DNA of 64,000 nt. It comes from Chloroflexota bacterium (lineage in GTDB: Bacteria > Chloroflexota > Dehalococcoidia > Tepidiformales > Tepidiformaceae). The notes beneath the pieces are model-generated. The model searched no databases. It saw only the letters and a program-made list of their open reading frames with translations, and had not been told where the DNA came from. The position numbers were made by a program, and so were the translations under genes. The number at the start of each line of letters is the position of its first letter. Positions within the stretch are counted from its first letter, which is position 1. The stretch is from NCBI GenBank assembly GCA_016191435.1, contig JACPOQ010000046.1:234946-298945 (forward strand), read 5' to 3'. Below, piece by piece: positions 39,022 through 47,379 of the stretch.

Positions 39022-40284
39022 CTAGGCTGCGGCCGGTGGTCCCCACAGAGCGCGAGCCTTGTTCACCGCCGCCAGGTACGCCCCCGGGATCTCCGCACCG
39101 GGTACCCCGAGCGCTGCCGCCGCGTCCGCGCTCCGGGCCCAATCCCCCGCCTGCACCGCGCGCGCCAGCGTGACGGTCTTGCCCACCGGTCCGTCGCCGG
39201 CAAGCAGCGCGGACGTGATCATCGAATCGATGGGCAGCTGCCGCACCACCTCCGTCATTGGCATCCCAAGGAGCGTGTCCATGTGCGAAAGCGTCCCGGC
39301 GAGCATGCACGAATTCGCCAGCTGCCGCCGCCCGCCGAGGCTCGCCAGCGATTCACTCAACAGCCCGGTGATCAGGCTCTCCACGAGCGCGAACCGCGGC
39401 GCCGAACCCGCCGCTTGCGTCAGGAACAACAGCAATGCGACCCGCTGCAGATTCTTCGTCCCGAACAGCACGAGCGCCTGCCGCAGCTGCGATACCGGCC
39501 GCAACTGGGCCGCCCCGGAGGAGTTCGCGAACGTCAGCACCTTGAACGTCAGCGCCGGGTCGTTCCGCACCACGACCTCGACCGCGGCCATATCGAGCTC
39601 GCGCGCTGTCGCGATTTCGAGCAGGTGCGCGTGTTGCGAACCAAGCGCCGTCACCGCCGGCCGCGTCAGCGTGGTTGGCCGCGCGATTGCGAAGCCCTGG
39701 AAAAGGTCGAACCCGCACGCCAGCGCATCCGCGAGGTCCCGCGCCGATTCCACCTTCTCCACCAGTAGCAGCGCCTGTTCCGCGCGCGCGCAGCGGATGA
39801 TCTCCTTCAGTTCCCGCCGGGCCACCCCGACCCAGTCCACCTTCACGATGTCGTAGCAGCCCCGGAACGGCGGCAGGCGGTCCGCCGCCACCACATCGTC
39901 CAGTGCGACCTTGAAGCGCTTCGCGCGCAGCCCCCGGCATTCGGCCAGCACGCGTTCGTTCGGCTCCACGGTCTCGAGCACTTCGATCACGTATTGGGAG
40001 GGCGGCGTGAGCAGTCCCGCGACTCCGGACGTGAGGACGTCCTCGGTCATGTTTATCCAGGCCGGGAGGCCTTCTGTTAGCGACCCCAGTGCGCTCACGA
40101 GCACGCCCTCGGTCAGCAACCGCGCCGTCGCGACCTCGCCGTCGCCGTGGAACTCGACGCCCGGCTCCGGGCTGTCGCGGAACAGCAGTTCGAACCCGAC
40201 AACGTTGCGCTTGACATCGACGATCGGCTGGCGCGCGACAAACATAGGAGGTTGCTGCGTCGGTTGCTTCGGTGTCAGTTCCAT
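39022..40284 (-). CDS. EAL-HDOD signalling protein (YuxH-like)
   Basis: 420 residues. The first half is an EAL-like domain (MFVARQPIVDVKRNVVGFEL, FKVALDDVVAADRLPPFRGC) that lacks the EAL metal-binding set, so it is probably not a c-di-GMP phosphodiesterase. The second half is an HDOD domain (LDMAAVEVVVRNDPALTFKV, then LVLFGTKNLQRVALLLFL). Such YuxH/CdgJ proteins bind partners in motility or stress signalling. The ATG at 40284 is chosen because MFVARQPI follows 13 residues later. Confidence 0.88.
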   Translation of the reverse strand: MELTPKQPTQQPPMFVARQPIVDVKRNVVGFELLFRDSPEPGVEFHGDGEVATARLLTEGVLVSALGSLTEGLPAWINMTEDVLTSGVAGLLTPPSQYVIEVLETVEPNERVLAECRGLRAKRFKVALDDVVAADRLPPFRGCYDIVKVDWVGVARRELKEIIRCARAEQALLLVEKVESARDLADALACGFDLFQGFAIARPTTLTRPAVTALGSQHAHLLEIATARELDMAAVEVVVRNDPALTFKVLTFANSSGAAQLRPVSQLRQALVLFGTKNLQRVALLLFLTQAAGSAPRFALVESLITGLLSESLASLGGRRQLANSCMLAGTLSHMDTLLGMPMTEVVRQLPIDSMITSALLAGDGPVGKTVTLARAVQAGDWARSADAAAALGVPGAEIPGAYLAAVNKARALWGPPAAA

Positions 40285-40489
40285 GAACGCCGCTCTTTCA
40301 GCGTCAGTGTTCGAATGCAAGTGGCGTCCAACGCCGGCAGCCCTATGCGCTCGAACGAGGACGCACGGGCCACTGCGGGGTGGGGGCCGATGATTGCCCC
40401 CTACCGAATAGTCGGCTGGAATACCTCGGACGACGATAGGCAAAACGCGCGGCGGTGATTGCCGGAGGTGCGCTCGGCGCCCGCTTCGC

Positions 40490-41227
40490 TCAGGCGGTCT
40501 CGCCGATTTCGAAGCGCCGCAACCGGCGGATGGCGAGCAACGTCGCGCCCACCCCCACCAGGACCATCATCAGTACCGCACTCGCGGCCGAAAGGTCGGA
40601 CTTGAACACGTCGTTGCCGACCGAGGCCACGCCATCGGCGACGCCGAGCGTGTACTGCCGCACGCTGAAAATCCGCGTGCCCGTGAACAGCCGCGTGACG
40701 ACGCCCTCCCAGATGAATACGTAGATCAGCCCTGCGATGAACGCCCGCGTCGTCATCACGCTGAGAAGCATGAACAGCGCGCAGTAGACGACCGCCCCCG
40801 TCACCACCGCCACCGAAAATCCCACCAGCACCGCTGCACCATCCGTCGATCCCCACGCCGCAATCGCCCCCGAAACGATGGTCGCCACGAGCACGAACCC
40901 GGCCGTCAACAGCACGGCTGCCGCCAGCTTCGGCAGGAGGATCGCCGCGCGCGGGATTGGCTTCGAAAGCAGGTACACCGCCGTGCCGTCGTCTATTTCG
41001 GAGCCGAGCGCCGCCGTCCCGAAGACGAGCGCCGCCAGCGGCAGCATCGTCCCCACCACGAACTGCGCCAGCAGCGTCTGCGCCGTCCAGTGCGCCGGCT
41101 CCTGGTCGCCGCCGCTCCGGAAAACGAGGGCCAGGAGCACCGGCAGCAGCGCCGCCGACGCCAGCAGCATCGTGCGCTTCGCGCCGATCAGTTGGCGGAA
41201 CGTCAGCCAGAAGATGGGCATGCTCAC
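40490..41227 (-). CDS. ABC-2 type transporter permease
   Basis: 245 residues with six hydrophobic helices and the ALGSEIDDGTAVYLLSKPIP loop after helix 2 that is typical of ABC-2 permeases of the NatB/YhaP kind. Starts GTG at 41227, overlapping the upstream ATPase stop (GTGA). Last gene of a four-gene ABC operon; cargo unknown. Confidence 0.88.
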   Translation of the reverse strand: MSMPIFWLTFRQLIGAKRTMLLASAALLPVLLALVFRSGGDQEPAHWTAQTLLAQFVVGTMLPLAALVFGTAALGSEIDDGTAVYLLSKPIPRAAILLPKLAAAVLLTAGFVLVATIVSGAIAAWGSTDGAAVLVGFSVAVVTGAVVYCALFMLLSVMTTRAFIAGLIYVFIWEGVVTRLFTGTRIFSVRQYTLGVADGVASVGNDVFKSDLSAASAVLMMVLVGVGATLLAIRRLRRFEIGETA

Positions 41228-42189
41228 CGCTGCACCAGGTACGAGAACACGCTCTCCAACGACTCGTCGGTTGGCAGCAATTCGAACAGCGAAACGTCCG
41301 CCGTCCGCGCGACCCGCGCGACCGCCTGCGCGAACGCGAGGAACTCCGAGGTCCGCACCGTCACCCGGCCGTCGCCGAGCTCCACCCCGAACACCGATGG
41401 GTCCGCCACCAGCGCGCTCGCCAACCGGCGGTTGTCGCTCGAACGCACAGTGAACGTGTGTGGCCGGTCGGTCATCAGCCGCCGGATCTCGCGGAAGTCC
41501 CCCGAGGCCGCGAGGCGCCCCGCGACCACCACCAGCACCCGCTCCGCCAGCCGCTCGACTTCCTCCAGGATGTGCGACGAGAACACAATGGTCCGGCCGT
41601 TCGCCGCCATCTCCCGCAGCATGTCCATCAGGTGCAGCCGCTGCCGCGGGTCGGCGCCATTGAACGGCTCATCCAGCACCAGCACCTGCGGCTCGTGCAC
41701 GATCGCCGCGGCGACCTTCACGCGCTGCTTCATCCCCTTCGAGTAGCCCCCGGTCGCGCGGTGTTGCGCGCTCTCCATATCGACTTCGTGGATCGCGCGC
41801 CTGGCCGCCGCCTCCGGGTCCTTCAGCCCCTGCAGTTTCGCGCTCAGCAGGACGAACTCCCAGCCGCTGAGGAACCGGTACACCGCCTCCCGCTCGGGCA
41901 CGAGGCCCACGGAGCGGTACATGTCCGGATGCTGCCACGCAGAGGCGCCAAGCACTCGGACGCTCCCCGATGACGGCTTCAAGAACCCCGACATCATGTG
42001 CAACAGCGTCGATTTGCCCGCGCCGTTCGGCCCCAACAACCCCGTCACCCCCGGCCCCAGCGCGAACGTAATGTCGTTCACCGCGACGACGTTTCCGTAC
42101 CACTTCGAGACGTTCGTCACTTCAATCGCGTACTGGCCTGGCGCCGCAGGCGATTCGGCCTGCGGCTCCCGCCGCACGTCCACCGTCAT
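41224..42189 (-). CDS. ABC transporter ATP-binding protein
   Basis: 321 residues. Walker A GLLGPNGAGKSTLL near 50, Q-loop region GLVPEREAV, signature GYSKGMKQRVKVAAA near 150, Walker B VLVLDEPFNGADP, and H-loop SSHILEE. A C-terminal domain of about 90 residues follows, as in NatA/CcmA-like exporters. It pairs with the adjacent ABC-2 permeases. Overlaps both neighbours by 4 nt. Confidence 0.94.
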   Translation of the reverse strand: MTVDVRREPQAESPAAPGQYAIEVTNVSKWYGNVVAVNDITFALGPGVTGLLGPNGAGKSTLLHMMSGFLKPSSGSVRVLGASAWQHPDMYRSVGLVPEREAVYRFLSGWEFVLLSAKLQGLKDPEAAARRAIHEVDMESAQHRATGGYSKGMKQRVKVAAAIVHEPQVLVLDEPFNGADPRQRLHLMDMLREMAANGRTIVFSSHILEEVERLAERVLVVVAGRLAASGDFREIRRLMTDRPHTFTVRSSDNRRLASALVADPSVFGVELGDGRVTVRTSEFLAFAQAVARVARTADVSLFELLPTDESLESVFSYLVQR

Positions 42190-43097
42190 GCCGCCACCGT
42201 CTGGTAGCGCCGGTAGATGATGTACAGTGCCCCAGCGATCGCCACGCCCGCCGCGACGGCGTACCAGTAGAAATCGAGGCCCGCGACAACGAGGTCGCCG
42301 GCCGGGCCATTGCTGTTGCCCTGCGCATCCAGTGTTGGCGTTACATCGAACATCCACAGCGTGAAGCCACGCAGCAGGTGGAAGCCGCTCGGCAGCAGCG
42401 AAAGCTTGCGGACGATGCCGCTCGCTGTGTTCGCGACGATCGCGGAGACCCCGGTGCTGATGACGAAGTACGCGATGATGCCGCCCGTCGCGAACGCCCG
42501 CCGCTTCGTGTAGCACGCCAGCGCGATCGCCAGCGACGACATCGTCAGTGAAAGCAGCAGGCCGCTGCCGACGATCGCCGGGATGTCCTGCCAGTTGTCC
42601 TGCGTGTATCCCCAGAAGTCGTTCCACGCGAACGCCCGCCCGAGGAAGAGGAGCGCCTGCGGCACGAGCGTCAGCAGCAGCATCGCCGAGGTCAGCGCCG
42701 CCACCTTCCCCACCGCGTAGTCCACGCGCAGCAGCGAGCGCGAAAAGTAGAGCGTCAGCGTCCGCTGCCGCTGGTCCCGCCCAACCAGTTCGGGCGCCAT
42801 TGCCGCCACGAACAACGCAAGGATCACCTCGACGTATCCGTAGTACCCGTTCGCCGAGTAAATCTCCACATCGCTGGCGATCGCCGCCACCCCGAGCGCG
42901 ATGAGCGCCGGCAAGAGCGTCAGCACCGCCAGGCCGATCGGCACGATCTTCGCCGTGGCCGGCCGCCCCAGGCCGAACGCCGTCCGCAGGCTGTGGGTGT
43001 ACAGCGCCGCAACCGCGTGGCGCCGCCCAAGCCGCACGCCATCGTACCGCCGGTACCCGAGGTCGTAGATGCTGCTCGTCGCCGGCGCCTCAGACAT
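42186..43097 (-). CDS. ABC-2 type transporter permease
   Basis: 303 residues with six membrane helices. IYDLGYRRYDGVRLGRRHAV at the N-terminus and MAPELVGRDQRQRTLTLYFS after the second helix are characteristic of this ABC-2 permease group found beside CcmA-like ATPases. Overlaps the preceding ATPase by 8 nt and the next by 4 nt. Confidence 0.88.
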   Translation of the reverse strand: MSEAPATSSIYDLGYRRYDGVRLGRRHAVAALYTHSLRTAFGLGRPATAKIVPIGLAVLTLLPALIALGVAAIASDVEIYSANGYYGYVEVILALFVAAMAPELVGRDQRQRTLTLYFSRSLLRVDYAVGKVAALTSAMLLLTLVPQALLFLGRAFAWNDFWGYTQDNWQDIPAIVGSGLLLSLTMSSLAIALACYTKRRAFATGGIIAYFVISTGVSAIVANTASGIVRKLSLLPSGFHLLRGFTLWMFDVTPTLDAQGNSNGPAGDLVVAGLDFYWYAVAAGVAIAGALYIIYRRYQTVAA

Positions 43098-44028
43098 GCG
43101 CCGGCTCCAACCCCTCCGCCGCCGGCTCGCGGAACAGGTCCTCGAGCGTCTGGCGGCGCTGCTCCATGCGCACCAGTCCGAGCCCGAGGTCCGCCACCGC
43201 GTCGCGGATGACGTCGTATGGCCGCTCGTCCTCCAGCCCGACCATCAGCAGCCGCCCTTCCCGCTTCACCTGCAGTCCCTCGCGTTCGAGCTTCAGCGCG
43301 AGCTGCTCCTCGCCCGCCTCCACCTCCACCACCAGCGATCCCGTCCGCGCCGTGAACGAAGCCATCGGCGCCGATTGCACCAGCCGTCCGCCTTCGATCA
43401 CCACAAGGTGGTCGCACACCCGCTCAATCTCGCCCAACAGGTGCGACGACATGAGGATCGCGATCCCGAACTCCCGGCCGGTGCGCTTCACCAGGTCGAG
43501 CATCTCATCCCGCCCGGCCGGGTCCAGCCCGTTGGTTGGCTCATCGAGCAGCATCAGCCGGGGGTCGTGCACTAGCGCCTGTGCGAGCTTCACTCGCTGC
43601 TTCATCCCCGTCGAATACCCTTTGATTTCGCGGTAGCGCTCTTCGAACAGCCCGACGTGCCGCAGCGTCTCCGCAGTCCGTTCCCGCGCCGCCGCCCGCG
43701 GCAGCCCGCTGATCTGCGCCATGTGGCCGACGAAGTCCGTTGCCGTCATGTCGTTCGGGAGGCAGTCGTGCTCGGGCATGTAGCCCACGTACTGGCGCAG
43801 CTCGGCGCCTTGCGTCACCACATCGAACCCGAGGAGCTGGCCGCTCCCGCTTGTGGGCTCCAGCAACCCGAGCATGACCTTGATGAGCGTGCTTTTGCCC
43901 GCCCCGTTCGCCCCCACGAGCCCGATGACGCCCGGGTCCAGCTGCAGGTCCAGCGCGTCGAGTGCGGTCACGCCCGGGTACCGCTTCGTTAGCGCCCGCG
44001 TCTCCAGCATTGGCATATTGGCGAGCAT
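43090..44028 (-). CDS. ABC transporter ATP-binding protein
   Basis: 312 residues. Walker A GLVGANGAGKSTLIK near 38, EHDCLPNDMTATDFV after the Q-loop, signature GYSTGMKQRVKLAQA near 140, Walker B LMLLDEPTNGLDPAG, H-loop SSHLLGE. First gene of the ABC operon (ATPase-permease-ATPase-permease), probably an exporter or a membrane-maintenance system with two paired halves. The ATG at 44028 or the one at 44013 could be used. Confidence 0.94.
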   Translation of the reverse strand: MLANMPMLETRALTKRYPGVTALDALDLQLDPGVIGLVGANGAGKSTLIKVMLGLLEPTSGSGQLLGFDVVTQGAELRQYVGYMPEHDCLPNDMTATDFVGHMAQISGLPRAAARERTAETLRHVGLFEERYREIKGYSTGMKQRVKLAQALVHDPRLMLLDEPTNGLDPAGRDEMLDLVKRTGREFGIAILMSSHLLGEIERVCDHLVVIEGGRLVQSAPMASFTARTGSLVVEVEAGEEQLALKLEREGLQVKREGRLLMVGLEDERPYDVIRDAVADLGLGLVRMEQRRQTLEDLFREPAAEGLEPAHV

Positions 44029-44127
44029 AGCAGCCCGCAGGTAAGGATGTGCTTTCGATACCGGGCGCGTGAGGCGCCTGCGCCCACCAGAGTCTGCCCG
44101 TAGAATCGCCGCTCAACGGAGGCACGC

Positions 44128-45411
44128 ATGGCCACAGCGACCGGCCCACTCGCGGGCATCAACGTCCTCGAATTCACGCAGATCATCGCCGGCCCGTTTG
44201 GCTGCATGTTGCTTTCAGATATGGGCGCGAACGTGACCAAGTTCGAGCCGCTTGAGGGCGAACCCTGGCGCATCTACAACCAGCTCGTCCCAGGCGAATC
44301 GCGCGGCTATATCAGCCTCAACCGCGGCAAGCGCGGCGTCGCCATGGACCTGCGCCGCCCGGAGGCGCGCGAAATCATCCACCGCCTCGTCCCACGGGCC
44401 GATGTCGTCGTCATCAACTACCGCCCGGGCGTCGCTGAGGACCTCGGCATCGATTACCCGACGCTCGCCGCCATCAATCCGCGGCTCATCTACTGCGAGA
44501 ACACGGCCTACGGCCGCCGCGGCCCGCTCGCCCGCGCCGGCGGCTACGACATCGTCGTGCAGTCGTTCACCGGGCTCATGGCCGGCGAGGGCAAGATGCA
44601 GGGCGATGTCCCCACCTATATCTACCCCGCCGTCGCTGATTTCGCGACCGGCATGCAGATGGCCAACAGCATCTGCGCCGCCCTGTACGTTCGCGAGCGG
44701 ACCGGCAGAGGCCAGCGCATCGATACCACGCTTATGGGCACCGCCATCGCCATGCAGGCCATGCATTTCACCTGGATCGATGCCTTCGACGACCACACCT
44801 TCGGCCCCATGCTCGAGGAGCTGAAATCCGCCCGCGCCGGCCTCAAGAGCTTCGCCGAGCAGCAGGACGTGGTCCGCAAGTACCGCCCCGCGCCGGCCGG
44901 CAACATCTACTACCGCGTCTACCAGACCGCCGACGGCTTCATCACCATTGGCGCGCTCAGCCCCGCACTTCGCACGAAAGTGCTCGCCGCCACCGGCATG
45001 CACGACCCGCGCCAGCTCCCCGACGGAACCTGGGACCTCCAGTTGCCCGGCTTCGGCCCCGAAGCCCACGCCGCCCTCGTCGCGGAGGCCGAGGCGCTGT
45101 TCCGCACACGCACCAGCGACGAGTGGATGGAGCTGTTCATCGCCAACGGCGTGCCCGCCGGCCCCTTGAACTTCATCGAAGAGCTATTCGACCACCCGCA
45201 GTCGCTCGCCAACGGCCTCATCACCGAGACCGACCACCCGCTGGTGGGCCACATGCGCACCGTCGGCCCCGCCTTCCAGATGTCCGAGACGCCGCTCGCG
45301 CCGCGGGGCCCCAGCCCCGTGCTTGGCGCCGATACCGATGCCGTACTCAGCGAGGCCGGCTGCAGCCCGGACGACATCGCGGCCCTTCGGCGCATGGGGG
45401 TGATTCTTTAG
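44128..45411 (+). CDS. Family III CoA-transferase (CaiB/BaiF)
   Basis: 427 residues: GPLAGINVLEFTQIIAGPFG at the start, MLLSDMGANVTKFEPLEGEP, SLNRGKRGVAMDLRRPEARE and the catalytic region after ADVVVINYRPGVAEDLGIDY, all standard for CaiB/BaiF enzymes. It moves CoA between carboxylic acids; substrate unknown. It is divergent from the ABC operon with about 100 nt between them. Confidence 0.93.
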   Translation: MATATGPLAGINVLEFTQIIAGPFGCMLLSDMGANVTKFEPLEGEPWRIYNQLVPGESRGYISLNRGKRGVAMDLRRPEAREIIHRLVPRADVVVINYRPGVAEDLGIDYPTLAAINPRLIYCENTAYGRRGPLARAGGYDIVVQSFTGLMAGEGKMQGDVPTYIYPAVADFATGMQMANSICAALYVRERTGRGQRIDTTLMGTAIAMQAMHFTWIDAFDDHTFGPMLEELKSARAGLKSFAEQQDVVRKYRPAPAGNIYYRVYQTADGFITIGALSPALRTKVLAATGMHDPRQLPDGTWDLQLPGFGPEAHAALVAEAEALFRTRTSDEWMELFIANGVPAGPLNFIEELFDHPQSLANGLITETDHPLVGHMRTVGPAFQMSETPLAPRGPSPVLGADTDAVLSEAGCSPDDIAALRRMGVIL

Positions 45412-45586
45412 TTCCCAAATTGACGCCAAAGTCGGTGCGTTTCCTTACAAGATACCCAGTTAGGAACAATACACACGCACCCCTCATTCCTTTAGAATTC
45501 GTTGCATCTCGCGGGCCTTTACGCCATCGCTGTCCTTTCACCTGGGGCGCAGCGCTTGCAACGCGAGGTGATCGTGAGGCGGCGAC

Positions 45587-45820
45587 GTGGACACACCTCC
45601 TGGACATCAGCCGCGATTGGACCAGCGCGTCCGATCGCTGAGCGGTCGTGGCCTTGGCTACGTGCGTGCCGTCCGGGAAGCATCCTTCCTCCTCGACCTG
45701 GACGACGACGGTGCCATGTGGCTCTCGATCGATTGCGTCTACCTCGGCGGCGGCGAGGAGCTCACGCTCATCTGCGAGCCCGAAGGGCTCGCCGCCTACC
45801 GCCTCGAGGAATGCGCCTGA
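45587..45820 (+). CDS. Small hypothetical protein, 77 aa
   Basis: Starts GTG. ASFLLDLDDDGAMWLSIDCV then YLGGGEELTLICEPEGLAAY looks like a small beta-strand-rich domain. No family recognised. It is convergent with the luciferase-like gene. The 175 bases before it show nothing clear. Confidence 0.45.
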   Translation: MDTPPGHQPRLDQRVRSLSGRGLGYVRAVREASFLLDLDDDGAMWLSIDCVYLGGGEELTLICEPEGLAAYRLEECA

Positions 45821-45823
45821 GCA

Positions 45824-47014
45824 TCAGCTCACGCGCGAGAAGCGCGGCAACACCTCCGTCGCGAAACGCTCGATCGACCGCAGGTTCGCCCCGTGCGGCA
45901 CAAGGCCGTTGTAGATCCACGCAAAGATCCACTCCACCGGCGTGTCCGCCAGCAGCCGCTCCATCTGCCGTGTGACGGTGTCGACGGTGCCCACGAGCAG
46001 CATCCCGTTCTCCATCATCTCGTCCCGCGTCGGGCCTTCCGGCATGCCCGGGGAACGCAGCGCATCACCGAAGTGGAACGGCGCGAACCATGCGGCGCCA
46101 CAGAAGGCCGCGCCCGTGGCCCATAGCTCGCGCGCCTCCGCATCGGTATCGCAGATGATCACGTCGCGCAGCACCGCCAGCCCTTCGCCCGGCGCCAGCG
46201 CCCGCCCGTGCGCTGCCGCTTCTTCGCGGTACACCTCGTACAGCCGGTTCTGCAGGTCGATGGCCATCGGCGGCAGCACCGCCGTCACGCCCTCGCGCGC
46301 ACACCAGCGGATGGTGTTCTCGCTCGAAGCGAACGGCTGGAAGATCGGCGGGTGCGGCTTCTGCACCGGCTTCGGCACCACCCCGATCTGGCGCACGATG
46401 TTCTCGTCATCGACGCCCCGGCCGTAGCGCCGCGTCGCGTCCAGGTCCCACGGCGTGCCCTCGACCGGGATCTGCCAGTACTTGCCGTCGTACTGCATCA
46501 TCTCCTCCGTCCACGCCTGCTTGATGATGCGGAAGTGCTCTTCGAACGCCGCGCGGTTCGCCTGGTCGATGGCGTCGTGCATGCCCGGCGTGGCTCCATG
46601 GATGCCGTGCAGCTGCTGCGCCATCACGTCCACCCACCGCCGCTGATACCCGCGCGCAAACCCCGCGTTCGCCCGCCCACCGCTCATGTGGTCCAGCATC
46701 GCGATGTCTTCCGCCACCCGCAGCGGGTTGTTCGCCGGCAGCACGATCCCCAGCTGGCCGACGCGGATGCGTTTCGTCTGCATCGCGATGTAGAGGTCGA
46801 GCAGCACCGGGTTGTTCGAAATCTCGAACCCTTCTATGTGGAAGTGGTGCTCGGTGAACGAAATCGAATCGTACCCGAGCGTGTCCGCGAGCTGCGCTTC
46901 GGCCGTGATCTCCGCCAGCATGGACTGGTAGAGGTCGCCGCGCAGCCCCGCCATCCCCGCTTCGATCTCAGGCCGGCTGCCGATCGAGGGCAGGTAGAAC
47001 AGGCTTGCTTTCAT
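45824..47014 (-). CDS. Luciferase-like (LLM) flavin monooxygenase
   Basis: 396-residue bacterial luciferase-family TIM barrel: MKASLFYLPSIGSRPEIEAG, DTLGYDSISFTEHHFHIEGF with the active-site EHH, MQTKRIRVGQLGIVLPANNP, VAEDIAMLDHMSGGRANAGF. FMN- or F420-dependent oxidation of an unknown substrate. A GGGAG ribosome site lies before ATG 47014. Confidence 0.92.
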   Translation of the reverse strand: MKASLFYLPSIGSRPEIEAGMAGLRGDLYQSMLAEITAEAQLADTLGYDSISFTEHHFHIEGFEISNNPVLLDLYIAMQTKRIRVGQLGIVLPANNPLRVAEDIAMLDHMSGGRANAGFARGYQRRWVDVMAQQLHGIHGATPGMHDAIDQANRAAFEEHFRIIKQAWTEEMMQYDGKYWQIPVEGTPWDLDATRRYGRGVDDENIVRQIGVVPKPVQKPHPPIFQPFASSENTIRWCAREGVTAVLPPMAIDLQNRLYEVYREEAAAHGRALAPGEGLAVLRDVIICDTDAEARELWATGAAFCGAAWFAPFHFGDALRSPGMPEGPTRDEMMENGMLLVGTVDTVTRQMERLLADTPVEWIFAWIYNGLVPHGANLRSIERFATEVLPRFSRVS

Positions 47015-47152
47015 CGCGCGTGCTCCCGCGGTGGTGTCGGCCAAATCCTACACACGCGGGGCTGCCCGGGCTCGCGCCGGCGTGCCCACTTGACGGCGTG
47101 CGCTCCACGCCATCCCTCCTGCAACCGTAACCCTGGCCCGGCTTCCCGCGCG

Positions 47153-47185
47153 CGTGAAAAAAGGCCGCCCTCCAGGGCGGCCCTT
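47153..47185 (-). terminator. Rho-independent terminator (minus strand)
   Basis: On the minus strand GGCCGCCCT-GG-AGGGCGGCC is followed by TTTTTT: a 9-bp GC stem with a good U run. It ends transcription from the P-type ATPase side, 195 nt after that gene's stop. Confidence 0.9.
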
Positions 47186-47335
47186 CGAGACACCGCGGCC
47201 GCACGCTAAGGCGCGGACTTGCGGATGGTAAACGGGTTGTCCCGTGGCTGCAGCGATAGCTTCAGGGAACGGCCCGGCCCCACGTAAAGGTGACGGGAAA
47301 CGTCGGGGCTCAGGCACTCAGGGACTGAGGAGCTC

Positions 47336-47366
47336 CCACACCCCCACACGGCCACACCCCCACACG
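47336..47366. repeat. Two-copy 16-nt direct repeat
   Basis: CCACACCCCCACACG occurs twice, 16 nt apart, just after the ATPase stop. Low-complexity C/A tract. Confidence 0.6.
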
Positions 47367-47379
47367 CCGGCCCGGCCGC

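Larger units (their letters stand above)
47045..47379. other. Spacer with terminator and a possible small ORF
   Basis: Holds the terminator at 47153-47185 and a 16-nt direct repeat at 47336-47366. On the minus strand a frame ending at 47206 reads DVSRHLYVGPGRSLKLSLQP then RDNPFTIRKSAP before TAG, placed just ahead of the terminator. It lacks an ATG and a ribosome site, so it is either a small protein with a non-standard start or the tail of a lost gene. Confidence 0.35.

Noticed and set aside
47336..47366. G-quadruplex on the minus strand in the C-rich repeat.
   Set aside because: Only two runs of three or more G are present, fewer than the four needed.
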